Shown here: positions 42,432 to 51,668 of the stretch, piece by piece
Position numbering within the stretch: position 1 is the first letter of the stretch
How the letters are laid out: the number at the start of each line of letters is the position of its first letter
Assembly (NCBI RefSeq): GCF_025947345.1
Contig: NZ_CP110011.1
Coordinates: 3,844,001 to 3,908,000, forward strand
From: Flavobacterium sp. N502536
GTDB lineage: Bacteria; Bacteroidota; Bacteroidia; Flavobacteriales; Flavobacteriaceae
Direction of reading: 5' to 3'
Length of the DNA stretch: 64,000 bases
Translations under genes and position numbers: made by a program
Notes under the pieces: generated by a model
Told to the model about the DNA's origin: nothing
Seen by the model: the letters and a program-made list of their open reading frames with translations, nothing else
The model's database searches: none

Positions 42432-45035
42432 ATGAACATAAATAAATTTACAATTAAAGCGCAGGAAGCCATTCAGCTGTCACAGCAATTGGCCCAACGC
42501 AACGGACAGCAGCAGATAGAAAACGAACACATTTTTAAAGCTATTTTTGAAGTAGATGAAAACGTCGCTCCGTTTATTTTGAAGAAACTAAATGTAAATG
42601 TTCCGTTGTTTTTACAAATATTAGACAGTACAATTCAAAGCTTTCCAAAAGTTTCAGGAGGCGATATATTGCTTTCCAGAGACGCAAACAAAACACTAAA
42701 TGAAGCGGAAATCATTGCTCAAAAAATGAACGATGAATATGTTTCTATCGAACATTTAATTTTAGCAATTTTCGATTCAAAAAGCAAAGTTTCTCAGATT
42801 TTAAAAGATCAGGGTGTTACAGGAAAAGGCCTTAAAGCGGCCATTGAAGAACTTCGTAAAGGCGAAAGAGTAACATCGGCTTCAGCTGAGGAAACGTATA
42901 ATTCATTAAACAAATACGCTAAAAATCTAAACGAACTGGCCCGTACCGGAAAATTAGATCCTGTTATTGGCCGTGATGAAGAAATTCGTCGTGTATTGCA
43001 GATTTTAACGCGAAGAACAAAAAACAACCCTATGTTAATCGGTGAACCCGGAGTTGGTAAAACGGCTATTGCAGAGGGATTGGCACACAGAATTGTGGAT
43101 GGTGATGTACCGGAAAACTTAAAAGATAAGATCGTTTTTTCATTGGATATGGGAGCATTGATTGCCGGTGCTAAATTTAAAGGAGAATTCGAAGAGCGTT
43201 TAAAAGCGGTGGTAAAAGAAGTTACCGCTGCAGAAGGTGATATCGTTTTATTTATTGACGAAATTCACACACTTGTAGGTGCAGGTGGAGGAGAAGGTGC
43301 AATGGATGCAGCCAATATTTTAAAACCGGCTTTAGCCCGTGGAGAGCTTAGAGCAATTGGTGCAACGACTTTGGATGAATATCAAAAGTATTTTGAAAAA
43401 GACAAAGCGCTGGAACGCCGTTTCCAAAAGATCTTAATTGATGAACCTGATACCGAAAGTGCTATTTCGATCTTACGTGGTATTAAAGAAAAGTACGAAA
43501 CGCATCATAAAGTTCAAATTAAAGACGAGGCAATTATTGCTGCGGTTGAACTGTCGCAACGCTACATAACCAATCGTTTTTTACCGGACAAAGCCATTGA
43601 TTTGATGGATGAAGCAGCTTCGAAATTGCGTATGGAAATCAATTCAAAACCGGAAGAGTTGGACGTTTTAGATCGTAAGATCATGCAGTTGGAAATTGAG
43701 ATTGAAGCGATTAAACGTGAAAAAGAAGAAAGCAAACTGAAAATCCTGCGCATGGATTTGGCGAACTTAAAAGAAGAACGCAACGAAATTTATGCAAAAT
43801 GGAAATCAGAAAAAGATGTTGTGGACGGAATCCAGGCTGTAAAATTGGAATTAGAAGACTTTAAGTACGAAGCAGAACGTGCAGAACGTGATGGTGACTA
43901 CGGAAAAGTAGCTGAAATTCGTTACGGAAAAGTAAAAGAAGCGCAAGGACGTCTGGAGGTTTTACAAAAACAATTGCAGGAATATCAGTCTGGTAATTCT
44001 TTGATTAAAGAAGAGGTAACCCGTGAAGATATTGCCGAAGTAGTAGCCAAATGGACTGGAATTCCAGTCATGAAAATGCTTCAGACAGAAAGAGAAAAGT
44101 TATTGCATCTGGAAGACGAATTACACAGACGTGTAGTGGGGCAGGAAGAAGCGATTGAAGCGGTAAGTGATGCCGTACGCAGAAGCCGTGCCGGTTTACA
44201 GGACATGAAGAAACCCGTTGGAACGTTCTTATTTTTAGGAACTACAGGTGTTGGTAAAACAGAGTTGGCAAAGGCTTTGGCGGAGTATCTTTTTGACGAT
44301 GAAAATGCCATGACACGTATTGATATGAGTGAGTACCAGGAACGTCACAGTGTGAGCCGTTTAGTGGGTGCGCCTCCGGGATATGTGGGTTATGACGAAG
44401 GTGGTCAGTTGACCGAAGCGGTTCGTAGAAAACCTTATTCTGTAATCTTGTTAGACGAGATTGAAAAAGCACATCCCGATACGTTTAACATCCTGCTTCA
44501 GGTTTTAGACGAAGGTCGTTTAACAGATAACAAAGGCCGTTTGGCCGATTTTAAAAACACCATTATCATCATGACTTCTAATATGGGAAGTCAGATTATA
44601 CAAGATAAGTTCGAAAATTTAAAAGGAAGTATCGAATCAGCGACGGAGGCTGCAAAAGTGGAAGTGTTAGGCTTGCTGAAACAAACCGTTCGTCCTGAAT
44701 TTATCAACCGTATTGATGAGATTGTGATGTTTACGCCTCTAACAGTAGATAATATTTCTAAAATTGTAAGTCTACAGTTGAAGAGCGTTACAAAGATGTT
44801 GGCCCTGCAAGGCATTACAATGGATGCAACGCCGGAAGCTATCGCTTATTTATCAGACAAAGGTTATGACCCTCAGTTTGGCGCAAGGCCGGTAAAACGT
44901 GTGGTTCAAAGAGAAGTATTGAATCAGCTGTCAAAAGAGATTTTGGCCGGAAACATAACCACCGACAGTATCATTTTATTAGATGCTTTTGACGGGCAAT
45001 TGGTTTTCAGGAACCAAACCCATAAGGAAGAATAA
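42432..45035 (+). CDS. clpB: ATP-dependent chaperone ClpB
   Basis: 867 residues, full length. N-domain repeats ([16 protein letters not shown]), first AAA+ module ([29 protein letters not shown]), the long coiled-coil M domain (about 410-530) that distinguishes ClpB from ClpA/ClpC, and second AAA+ module ([25 protein letters not shown]). It dissolves protein aggregates with DnaK. No CIRCE or other heat-shock operator was recognised upstream. Confidence 0.98.
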   Translation: MNINKFTIKAQEAIQLSQQLAQRNGQQQIENEHIFKAIFEVDENVAPFILKKLNVNVPLFLQILDSTIQSFPKVSGGDILLSRDANKTLNEAEIIAQKMNDEYVSIEHLILAIFDSKSKVSQILKDQGVTGKGLKAAIEELRKGERVTSASAEETYNSLNKYAKNLNELARTGKLDPVIGRDEEIRRVLQILTRRTKNNPMLIGEPGVGKTAIAEGLAHRIVDGDVPENLKDKIVFSLDMGALIAGAKFKGEFEERLKAVVKEVTAAEGDIVLFIDEIHTLVGAGGGEGAMDAANILKPALARGELRAIGATTLDEYQKYFEKDKALERRFQKILIDEPDTESAISILRGIKEKYETHHKVQIKDEAIIAAVELSQRYITNRFLPDKAIDLMDEAASKLRMEINSKPEELDVLDRKIMQLEIEIEAIKREKEESKLKILRMDLANLKEERNEIYAKWKSEKDVVDGIQAVKLELEDFKYEAERAERDGDYGKVAEIRYGKVKEAQGRLEVLQKQLQEYQSGNSLIKEEVTREDIAEVVAKWTGIPVMKMLQTEREKLLHLEDELHRRVVGQEEAIEAVSDAVRRSRAGLQDMKKPVGTFLFLGTTGVGKTELAKALAEYLFDDENAMTRIDMSEYQERHSVSRLVGAPPGYVGYDEGGQLTEAVRRKPYSVILLDEIEKAHPDTFNILLQVLDEGRLTDNKGRLADFKNTIIIMTSNMGSQIIQDKFENLKGSIESATEAAKVEVLGLLKQTVRPEFINRIDEIVMFTPLTVDNISKIVSLQLKSVTKMLALQGITMDATPEAIAYLSDKGYDPQFGARPVKRVVQREVLNQLSKEILAGNITTDSIILLDAFDGQLVFRNQTHKEE

Positions 45036-45075
45036 TGAATAACAGCGAGATGTCGTACATCTTTACTATTTCAAA

Positions 45076-45108
45076 AAGACACCAGCCGAAACGCTGGTGT
45101 TTTTTTTT
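45076..45108 (+). terminator. Terminator after clpB
   Basis: Stem ACACCAGC/GCTGGTGT, loop CGAAAC, then a run of eight or more T. The stem words recur in the hairpin at 47906. Confidence 0.9.
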
Positions 45109-45185
45109 ATGCAATCTCTTCTTAGTACTAATATTCTGTATAAGAATTGTTATATATTTGGATAACTAATCAGAAAATCAATGAT

Positions 45186-45680
45186 ATGAAAGAAAATCTA
45201 CGCACTTTTTTAATTTTATTTATTACAGGCATTTCATTTGTAACCAATGGCTATTCGCAACAGAGTGTAGTCGTTTCGGGTGGAAATGCGACCGGGAGCG
45301 GAGGCAGCTCGAGTTACTCCGTAGGACAGATCGCCTACACAAGTTTACCCGGAGGAGCTAACGGCTTTGTTTTGCAAGGTGTTCAGCAGGCTTATGAAAT
45401 AATCAGCCTGGGGAATGACGAATTTAAAGATATTACTCTTGCAATGACCGCTTATCCCAACCCAACTGTTGATGTACTTAGTTTGGCTGTTGCTACAAAC
45501 GAATGGAATGATTTATCGTGCCAATTGTTTGACAGCACCGGAAAAATGGTATCCAAGAACTTAGAAGTTACCAACCCTGAGACGAGCGTATCCTTGCAAG
45601 GGTTAAATAGCGGCATTTATTTTCTGACTGTAAGCAATAGCGGTAAAACGATAAAAACGTTTAAAATCATAAAAAAATAA
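45186..45680 (+). CDS. Secreted protein with T9SS type A sorting domain
   Basis: 164 residues from ATG 45186. Signal peptide (MKENLRTFLILFITGISFV...YSQ), a short Gly/Ser-rich mature segment (GGNATGSGGSSSYSVGQIAY), and a C-terminal type A sorting domain (AYPNPTVDVLSLAV ... GLNSGIYFLTVSNSGKTIKTFKIIKK). Such small proteins often precede longer secreted partners. The 3' end of this gene is partly repeated at 46791-46826 (see there). Secreted or anchored through the type IX system; function unknown. Confidence 0.88.
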   Translation: MKENLRTFLILFITGISFVTNGYSQQSVVVSGGNATGSGGSSSYSVGQIAYTSLPGGANGFVLQGVQQAYEIISLGNDEFKDITLAMTAYPNPTVDVLSLAVATNEWNDLSCQLFDSTGKMVSKNLEVTNPETSVSLQGLNSGIYFLTVSNSGKTIKTFKIIKK

Positions 45681-45702
45681 CTCTCTAACAGCAGAAAAAT
45701 AT

Positions 45703-46740
45703 ATGAAAAAAATTACTCTGGTATTACTTTTATTGAGCTCTTTTACCATTTTATTTGCGCAGGCTCCGCAAAAAATGAGCTACCAATCCGTTATTCGCAA
45801 AGCTGACGGTACATTGGTTGCCGGTACTTTAGTGAGTATCAAAACAAGTATTTTGGCAGGCTCCGCAAGTGGTACAGCTTCTTATGTCGAGACACAAACT
45901 ACAACGACAAACAGTAATGGATTAGCAACTATAGAAATAGGAGGCGGAGCAGCTGTTACCGGAACTTTTGCAGGAATAAATTGGGGTGCGGGATTCCATT
46001 TTATCAAGACCGAAATCGATCCAACAGGAGGAAGTAATTACACCATTAGCGGTACAAGTCAGCTGTTAAGCGTGCCTTATGCCTTGTATGCGGGAAGCAG
46101 TCAAAGCAAAGGAAAGACAAGTTTAATAATAGCAGGTGACATTACAGATGCACAGGCGGCAGCGCAAATAGCGGCGGAGTTCGGACCTGAAACAGAAAAT
46201 ATTTACGTTATGAATACCACAAATTTGACAACTTTGGACTTAAGTGCTGTAAAAAGGCTGGTAGACTTAAGTATAAAAAGTAACTCAAGTTTAGTTAATG
46301 TAACTTTGGGCAACCTTGCGGAAGTTTATAATGAATTATATGTAGAAGGCAATGCAAAATTAGCCTCTATTTCGTTTCCCGTTTTAAAAACAGTACTTGC
46401 TTCTGAAATTTATTTTTCCGGAAATACCTCATTACAATCTGTTTCTTTTCCTTTATTGACTAAAACTAAAACGATTTACATCAGTGGCAATCCGTTTCTT
46501 TCTTACGTTGATTTACCGGTTTTTTCTTCATTTTATAGTAATCAGTACAGTTTTCAAGTGAGTAGAAATGCACTTCCAAGTTATCATATTAATTCGCTTT
46601 TAAGTAAACTGCTAAATGTTACCCCTGCAAGTGGAAAGTTTATTGATTTGTCAGGTCAGACCCCACCAGCTCCACCTACCGGACAAGGGATTATCGATAA
46701 AGCAACTATAAAATTGAACAATAGCATTTCAACCGATTAA
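45703..46740 (+). CDS. Secreted repeat protein, duplicate A (leucine-rich-like C-terminal half)
   Basis: 345 residues. Signal peptide (MKKITLVLLLLSSFTILFAQ), then a conserved N-terminal domain found in many Flavobacterium secreted proteins (KMSYQSVIRKADGTLVAG ... GGSNYTISGTSQLLSVPYALYAGSS). The second half has short strand-turn repeats of the leucine-rich/receptor-L type (LTTLDLSAVKRL, SISFPVLKT, SVSFPLLTK, YVDLPVFSS). No T9SS sorting domain is visible; it ends NSISTD. Tandem paralogue of the next gene, 22 bases after the type A protein. Confidence 0.85.
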   Translation: MKKITLVLLLLSSFTILFAQAPQKMSYQSVIRKADGTLVAGTLVSIKTSILAGSASGTASYVETQTTTTNSNGLATIEIGGGAAVTGTFAGINWGAGFHFIKTEIDPTGGSNYTISGTSQLLSVPYALYAGSSQSKGKTSLIIAGDITDAQAAAQIAAEFGPETENIYVMNTTNLTTLDLSAVKRLVDLSIKSNSSLVNVTLGNLAEVYNELYVEGNAKLASISFPVLKTVLASEIYFSGNTSLQSVSFPLLTKTKTIYISGNPFLSYVDLPVFSSFYSNQYSFQVSRNALPSYHINSLLSKLLNVTPASGKFIDLSGQTPPAPPTGQGIIDKATIKLNNSISTD

Positions 46741-46790
46741 ATTTAGCATTAATCCTTTTTTGCCAGCAATTACATGGCAAGACAATAAAA

Positions 46791-46826
46791 AAGGTTTGAA
46801 ATCATAAAGAAAACCCTCTAACAACA
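46791..46826 (+). pseudogene. Remnant of a T9SS-domain gene end, copied with the duplication
   Basis: AAGGTTTGAAATCATAAAG then AAAACCCTCTAACAACAG corresponds base for base (few changes) to the last codons and trailing bases of the 45186 gene (ACGTTTAAAATCATAAAAAA, then TAACTCTCTAACAGCAG). This places the left breakpoint of the tandem duplication inside the upstream gene. Confidence 0.65.
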
Positions 46827-46835
46827 GAAAAACAG

Positions 46836-47879
46836 ATGAAAAAAATTACTCTGGCCTTACTATTATTGAGCTCGTTTACCATTTTATTTGCGCAGGCTCC
46901 GCAAAAAATGAGCTACCAATCGGTTATTCGTAAAACTGATGGTACATTGGTTGCCGGTACTTTAGTGAGTATCAAAACCAGTATTTTGGCAGGTTCAGCA
47001 AGCGGTACGGCTTCTTATGTAGAAACACAAAGTACAGCGACAAACAGTAATGGATTGGCAACTATAGAAATAGGAGCAGGGACAGCTGTTACCGGAACTT
47101 TTGCGGGAATAAATTGGGGTACAGGATCACACTTTATCAAGACCGAGATCGATCCAACAGGAGGAAGCAACTACACCATTAGCGGTACAAGTCAGCTGTT
47201 GAGTGTACCTTATGCCTTGTATGCGGGGAGCAGTCAGAACAAAGGGAAACCAAGTATTGTTATAACCGGCGATGTCACAGATGCGCAGGCAGCAGCACAA
47301 ATAACCGCTGAGTTAGGAGCTTACACAGAAAATATTTATGTAACCAGTACAACGAACTTAACGACTTTGGATCTAAGTGTAATAAAGAATTTAATAAATT
47401 TGAAAATCCAGAATAATTTAAAGCTAGTGAATGTGAATTTAAGTAACCTTGCTGAAGTATATAATGATTTGGATGTGGCGAATAACGAAAAGCTTACTTC
47501 AATTGCGTTTCCTCTTTTGAAAACATTACAAGCCTACGACACCGGTATTTTGAATAATCCTTCTTTAACCTCAATTTCATTTCCTTTGTTGACTTCATGT
47601 AAAGGACTGTATTTTAGCAACAATGCGATTCTTACTTCGATTCAGTTGCCTGTATTGTCTTCGATTATGGACAAAGGCGGATTGTCTCTTGATTTTTCTA
47701 AAAATGCACTTCCCAGTTCTGAAGTTAATTTGTTGTTAAGCAGATTTTTAAATATTTCTCCTCTTTCGAAAAACTCCTTCCTATTGCACGACCAAAATCC
47801 GCCGGCTCCACCTACCGGACAAGGAATCATAGATAAAGCAACTTTAATAAGCAGAGGCAACAATGTTGCGACCGATTAA
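46836..47879 (+). CDS. Secreted repeat protein, duplicate B
   Basis: 347 residues. The first ~150 residues are nearly identical to duplicate A (MKKITLALLLLSSF..., TLVSIKTSILAGSASGTASY). The second half keeps the plan (LTTLDLSVIKNL, SIAFPLLKT, SISFPLLTS, SIQLPVLSS) but diverges strongly, and the common tail NPPAPPTGQGIIDKATL is conserved. It ends NNVATD without a sorting domain. The repeat unit is about 1133 bp. A terminator follows. Confidence 0.85.
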   Translation: MKKITLALLLLSSFTILFAQAPQKMSYQSVIRKTDGTLVAGTLVSIKTSILAGSASGTASYVETQSTATNSNGLATIEIGAGTAVTGTFAGINWGTGSHFIKTEIDPTGGSNYTISGTSQLLSVPYALYAGSSQNKGKPSIVITGDVTDAQAAAQITAELGAYTENIYVTSTTNLTTLDLSVIKNLINLKIQNNLKLVNVNLSNLAEVYNDLDVANNEKLTSIAFPLLKTLQAYDTGILNNPSLTSISFPLLTSCKGLYFSNNAILTSIQLPVLSSIMDKGGLSLDFSKNALPSSEVNLLLSRFLNISPLSKNSFLLHDQNPPAPPTGQGIIDKATLISRGNNVATD

Positions 47880-47905
47880 TGAACTTATTCTTAAAAAAAT
47901 AGTTA

Positions 47906-47940
47906 AAAGACACCAGCAGAAATGTTGGTGTTTTTTGTTT
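47906..47940 (+). terminator. Terminator after the duplicated gene pair
   Basis: Stem ACACCAGCA/TGTTGGTGT with a four-base loop and T-rich tail, similar to the clpB terminator. Confidence 0.85.
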
Positions 47941-48076
47941 AGACACAGACTTGTAATGCCATAAATGATATAAATTTTTCTGAAAGTAATATAAAATAGT
48001 TTGAAATAAAGTTATGACCTTTAGAGTAGTGATTTGAAAATCAATTCAAAAGACAAACAACTTTAAATAAAATACC

Positions 48077-48196
48077 ATGAACAATATTTTTAGAGGATTA
48101 ATAGCAGGTTACGGTGCGAAAAAATTAGGAGGAGGCTGTTTTGGAACTATTTTCGTTTTTATCATTATTTGGGTGCTTTTAGGGCAATGCAGTTAA
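48077..48196 (+). CDS. 39-residue membrane micro-protein upstream of the DUF808 gene
   Basis: ATG 48077 (context AATACC), stop 48194-48196. A short amphipathic start (MNNIFRGLIAGYGAKKLGG), a Gly-rich turn and one hydrophobic helix (GTIFVFIIIWVLLGQCS) ending in Cys. It fits the frame and start style of this genome and precedes the DUF808 protein by about 120 bases on the same strand. No homologue recognised. Confidence 0.55.
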   Translation: MNNIFRGLIAGYGAKKLGGGCFGTIFVFIIIWVLLGQCS

Positions 48197-48319
48197 TTTT
48201 TAGATAGAAAAATTAGCAAAAAAGTCTTAGATTCGCGGCAGTAAACAACCAGAACCGCCAATTGAACCGGATCTTTAAAACCAGTTAATTAAGCGATTCT
48301 TAAAAACAAAATAAGTATA

Positions 48320-49210
48320 ATGGCATCAGGTTTTTTCGTACTATTAGATGATATCGCAGCAATTATGGATGATGTTGCAGTAATGAGTAAAGTTGCAGCA
48401 AAAAAAACAGCAGGTATTTTAGGTGATGATTTGGCTGTAAATGCTGAGAAAGCTTCGGGATTTGCATCCTCAAGAGAGCTTCCGGTATTATGGGCAATCA
48501 GCAAAGGTTCTTTATTGAATAAAGTAATTATTTTACCCATTGCTTTTTTATTGAGTGCTTTTCTTCCAGTCGCGATCATTGTAATTCTGGTACTTGGAGG
48601 ACTCTTTTTAGCTTATGAAGGAGCAGAGAAAATCTACGAATTTATATTCCCGCATCAACACGAAGAATCGGCAGGAATTACGGAAGAAACGTTTACAGAA
48701 GAAGAAATTTTAGAAGCTGAAAAAGGAAAAATAAAATCGGCGATTGTTACTGATTTTATTTTATCTGTAGAAATTGTGATTATTGCTTTGGGTACTGTAA
48801 TCGGTCAGCCGCTTGGTCAGCAAATCATTGTAACTTCAATAATTGCTTTGATTGCAACCGTTGGTGTTTATGGTATTGTTGCGCTGATTGTCAGAATGGA
48901 TGAAGCGGGTTACAAGCTAATTAAATTTAGTAAAAAAGAAAAAAGTATATCAAAATTTATTGGAAACATATTGGTGAAAGCATTACCTATGGTCATCAAA
49001 AGTCTGACGGTAATAGGTACAATCGCTTTAATTTTAGTAGCGGGTGGTATCTTTGTACATTATATTCCGTTTTTTCACCATTTAACGCCTAAGATTAATT
49101 TACCTTCAATCGTAAAGGAATTTGTTATTGGTCTTGCTTTAGGATTTGTGGTTTTAGCAATTGTAAATCTGATCAAAAAGATACTTCCGAAAAAGTCTGC
49201 TCAAGCATAA
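48320..49210 (+). CDS. DUF808-family inner-membrane protein (YedI-like)
   Basis: 296 residues. The start MASGFFVLLDDIAAIMDDVA and KTAGILGDDLAVNAEKASGF are typical of DUF808/YedI. About six or seven membrane helices follow, with a loop that contains an acidic segment (EETFTEEEILEAE). Function unknown; sometimes placed near transporters. Full length. Followed by a terminator whose neighbourhood is duplicated at 52.8 kb. Confidence 0.9.
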   Translation: MASGFFVLLDDIAAIMDDVAVMSKVAAKKTAGILGDDLAVNAEKASGFASSRELPVLWAISKGSLLNKVIILPIAFLLSAFLPVAIIVILVLGGLFLAYEGAEKIYEFIFPHQHEESAGITEETFTEEEILEAEKGKIKSAIVTDFILSVEIVIIALGTVIGQPLGQQIIVTSIIALIATVGVYGIVALIVRMDEAGYKLIKFSKKEKSISKFIGNILVKALPMVIKSLTVIGTIALILVAGGIFVHYIPFFHHLTPKINLPSIVKEFVIGLALGFVVLAIVNLIKKILPKKSAQA

Positions 49211-49232
49211 ATTCATAATAATAGAATCAAAG

Positions 49233-49266
49233 AGAACACCGGCCTTAGTGCCGGTGTTTTTTTTTG
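49233..49266 (+). terminator. Terminator after the DUF808 gene
   Basis: Stem AACACCGGC/GCCGGTGTT, loop CTTAGT, then at least eight T. Confidence 0.9.
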
Positions 49267-49379
49267 GATCATTTTCAGGTGGTTGTTCGGTGTTTTATTA
49301 CTTCATATTTACAGGTTGATAGCACGAAATAAGACTCGGTTTTGGTAGTAAAATAAGGACTATGAAGTAGAATCGTTTT
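49267..49379. repeat. Intergenic segment duplicated at 52823-52960, copy 1
   Basis: After the terminator, ATCATTTTCAGG and GCACGAAATAAGACTCGGTT, then GGTAGTAAAATAAGGAC, recur in altered form at 52823-52960. Together with the terminator stem (AACACCGGC there AACATCGGC) this shows that a terminator-plus-spacer block was copied. The rest of 49380-49559 is A/T-rich and holds a possible promoter region but nothing certain. Confidence 0.55.
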
Positions 49380-49559
49380 GTATGTTAAATTAAATTTGAA
49401 AGAAAATAAATGTTAATTTTAACATTTGCAAGATAAGAGTTAAGGTTTTTTTTATATTTTAGCAAAATTGAAGAAAGTAGGAATCGTTTTTTCGGAATAA
49501 ACGGAATGTTATAAAGTGAAGTAAAAAAATGGTAGTTGGAAGATTTTTTAATGGAGGAT

Positions 49560-50282
49560 ATGAACTTTAGTCGCTTTTTTGTTTGTTTTTCTTTTTTTCG
49601 TGAAAAGAGAAGTATTTTATTTTTTTTTACTGTTTTTTTTGAAATTATGCATGCACAATGTGTGCCTACATTTACAGATCCCAATTTGTACAATCCGGTT
49701 TGTTCTTTTCAATGGCTTACCTACCCATCAGGAGGACAGGTTAGAATTAATTTATCTCCTTTAACTTTCAATAATACCTATACATTTACAACTGTTGGGG
49801 AATCGTCAGAAGATACTTTTCTGGCTTTGTATGATAGTTCCGGTGCATTGTTAGCCTCTAATGATGATGCATCTGATTGCATAAATTGTAAGCAATCAAC
49901 AATTCAGTTTAATTCACAGTCTTTTTATTCAGGAACTTATATAATCTTATCAAAAAGTGGATGTCGCGATTTAAATAATCCAAATATCAGATTTAATGTA
50001 ATAAACAATTATGATCCTCCACCTAGAATAATAGAGCCTGTAGTTCCATTCTATCCCTGTATAGGTCAAAGCGTTCAGCTAAAAGCATCTGCTATTGTTT
50101 TACCACCAAAACCCTGGTCCAGCTCTGATCCGGATATTGCAACAGTTGATCCCGAAACCGGAGAGGTGAAATTTTTAAAAGAAGGTATAGTGAAGATTAA
50201 ATTGCTGGGAAATTTAACCTGTGAAACCATAAGAACTTATAACATAATAAATACGCAGACTTCTGCAATTACTCATGATTAA
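49560..50282 (+). CDS. Secreted Ig-like (BIG2-type) protein
   Basis: 240 residues from ATG 49560, which follows GGAGGAT; ATG 49551 is an alternative. Long-headed signal peptide (hydrophobic stretch SILFFFTVFFEIMHAQC). A Cys-rich beta domain (residues 40-150) precedes a bacterial Ig-like domain (SSSDPDIATVDPETGEVKFL). Ends ITHD with no T9SS domain. Overlaps the next gene by eight bases, forming a three-gene secreted set. Confidence 0.78.
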   Translation: MNFSRFFVCFSFFREKRSILFFFTVFFEIMHAQCVPTFTDPNLYNPVCSFQWLTYPSGGQVRINLSPLTFNNTYTFTTVGESSEDTFLALYDSSGALLASNDDASDCINCKQSTIQFNSQSFYSGTYIILSKSGCRDLNNPNIRFNVINNYDPPPRIIEPVVPFYPCIGQSVQLKASAIVLPPKPWSSSDPDIATVDPETGEVKFLKEGIVKIKLLGNLTCETIRTYNIINTQTSAITHD

Positions 50283-51636
50283 AATTTTGACGCATAAAAT
50301 GGTACAAAAAATAGGGGTGGTAGCGGCGATATTTTTTTGCTCGTCCATACAAGCTCAATTGACAACGCCTACTCAAAAGGTCTGTTTTGGAGCAAGTAAA
50401 AACTATTCAGTTGATTTAGCTGATGGTTTATCGGGAACTCCTGGTTCTACTTATAACTGGCGTGTTATTGAAGTAGAATTCTCTGGAGTTATCAGCAATC
50501 AGGGCACTAATTCAATTACTGTAGATTGGGGAACTACTCCGGTAGGTGAGTATCATTTAGGGGTAACCGAAACGAATACTTCGTGTCCGGGAACGGAAAT
50601 TATTTTGACTGTAACCATAATGAGTCTGCCAACAGTTGTGGTTAACGATGCTGTGATTTGTGAAGGTTCGACGGCGTCTTTAAAAGCGACGGTAACCCCT
50701 GCAGATACAGGGAATGATTATGTGTATGAATGGACTACACCCTCTGGAGTAAATCCCGGTAATGTTTCAAGTATTAGTACTGCTGCAGCGGGCGATTATA
50801 GTGTAAAAGTGAAAAATTCTCTTGGATGTGTTAGTGCTGCTGCCAAAGGAACTGTTGTTGTAAACCCACTGCCATTGGCAGTAATTACTCCCGCAGGACC
50901 TACTACTTTCTGTTTTGGTGAAAATGTGGTATTAAATGCAAATGTTGGATCTGATCTAAAATATCAATGGAAAAAGAAAGGCGTAGCTATTATTGGTGCA
51001 ATAAACAGCTCTTATATCGCAACAGAAAGCTCCGATTATAGTGTACAAATTACAAATGGAAATAATTGTGTAAAAACGTCAGCAGCAGTTACTGTTAAGG
51101 TTAATCCTCTTCCTATAGCCGAGATAACAACTTTATTGGGAGAATTTTTAGAGTTTTGTGAAGGAGGCAGCGTGACCTTACATTCAAAGATAAAAGGAAA
51201 CTTATCCTATGAATGGAAAAACAGTAATAATGTTATCGTTGGGACTTCCTCTTCTTATAAAGCAACCGAGAGTTCCGATTATACACTTAAGGTTACAGAT
51301 CTAAATAGTTGTTCAAACACTTCAAAACCTATCTCAGTTTTGGTACACCCATTGCCCGATGCCTCCATAACAGTTGTTGGGGCGACCACATTTTGTGATG
51401 GTGACACTGTAATTTTAAAAACAATTAGAAAACCCGGACTGTCCTATCAATGGCGACAAAATAATATTGATATAGCTGGTGCAAACGGTAGTTCTTATAC
51501 GGCAACTGAAAGTGCTGATTATACGGTAACGGTTACCGATAATAATTTTAGGACAAATTGTTCAAAAACATCACCATCTCCGGTTAAGGTTGTTAAAAAG
51601 TTATTACCCGTTACCGGTACTATTTCTCACGATTAG
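50275..51636 (+). CDS. Secreted protein with Ig/PKD-like repeats
   Basis: 453 residues; ATG 50275 overlaps the upstream stop. The in-frame ATG at 50299 (MVQKIGVVAAIFFCSSIQAQ) would also give a signal peptide. An N-terminal domain with VCFGASKNYSVDLADG...STYNWRV is shared with the next gene. Then come about four Ig/PKD-like repeats of ~85 residues, with CEGSTASLKA / FCFGENVVLNA / FCEGGSVTLHS / FCDGDTVILKT as first strand and YSVKV / YSVQI / YTLKV / YTVTV as last. Ends ISHD, no sorting domain. Likely a surface or matrix component together with its neighbours. Confidence 0.82.
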   Translation: MIKILTHKMVQKIGVVAAIFFCSSIQAQLTTPTQKVCFGASKNYSVDLADGLSGTPGSTYNWRVIEVEFSGVISNQGTNSITVDWGTTPVGEYHLGVTETNTSCPGTEIILTVTIMSLPTVVVNDAVICEGSTASLKATVTPADTGNDYVYEWTTPSGVNPGNVSSISTAAAGDYSVKVKNSLGCVSAAAKGTVVVNPLPLAVITPAGPTTFCFGENVVLNANVGSDLKYQWKKKGVAIIGAINSSYIATESSDYSVQITNGNNCVKTSAAVTVKVNPLPIAEITTLLGEFLEFCEGGSVTLHSKIKGNLSYEWKNSNNVIVGTSSSYKATESSDYTLKVTDLNSCSNTSKPISVLVHPLPDASITVVGATTFCDGDTVILKTIRKPGLSYQWRQNNIDIAGANGSSYTATESADYTVTVTDNNFRTNCSKTSPSPVKVVKKLLPVTGTISHD

Positions 51637-51668
51637 CTATTATTTAAAAAAGCTGCAAAAAAATATAA

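Noticed and set aside
43562..44815. Several antisense open frames inside clpB
   Set aside because: They are shadow frames of a conserved coding gene with no family similarity.
45181..45680. Upstream in-frame start of the T9SS type A gene at 45147
   Set aside because: It would put about 13 polar and mixed residues ahead of a complete signal peptide that begins at ATG 45186.
49385..49693. Minus-strand 102-codon frame before the secreted set
   Set aside because: Low-complexity Lys/Ile/Leu-rich reading of A/T-rich DNA overlapping the start of a plausible plus-strand secreted gene.
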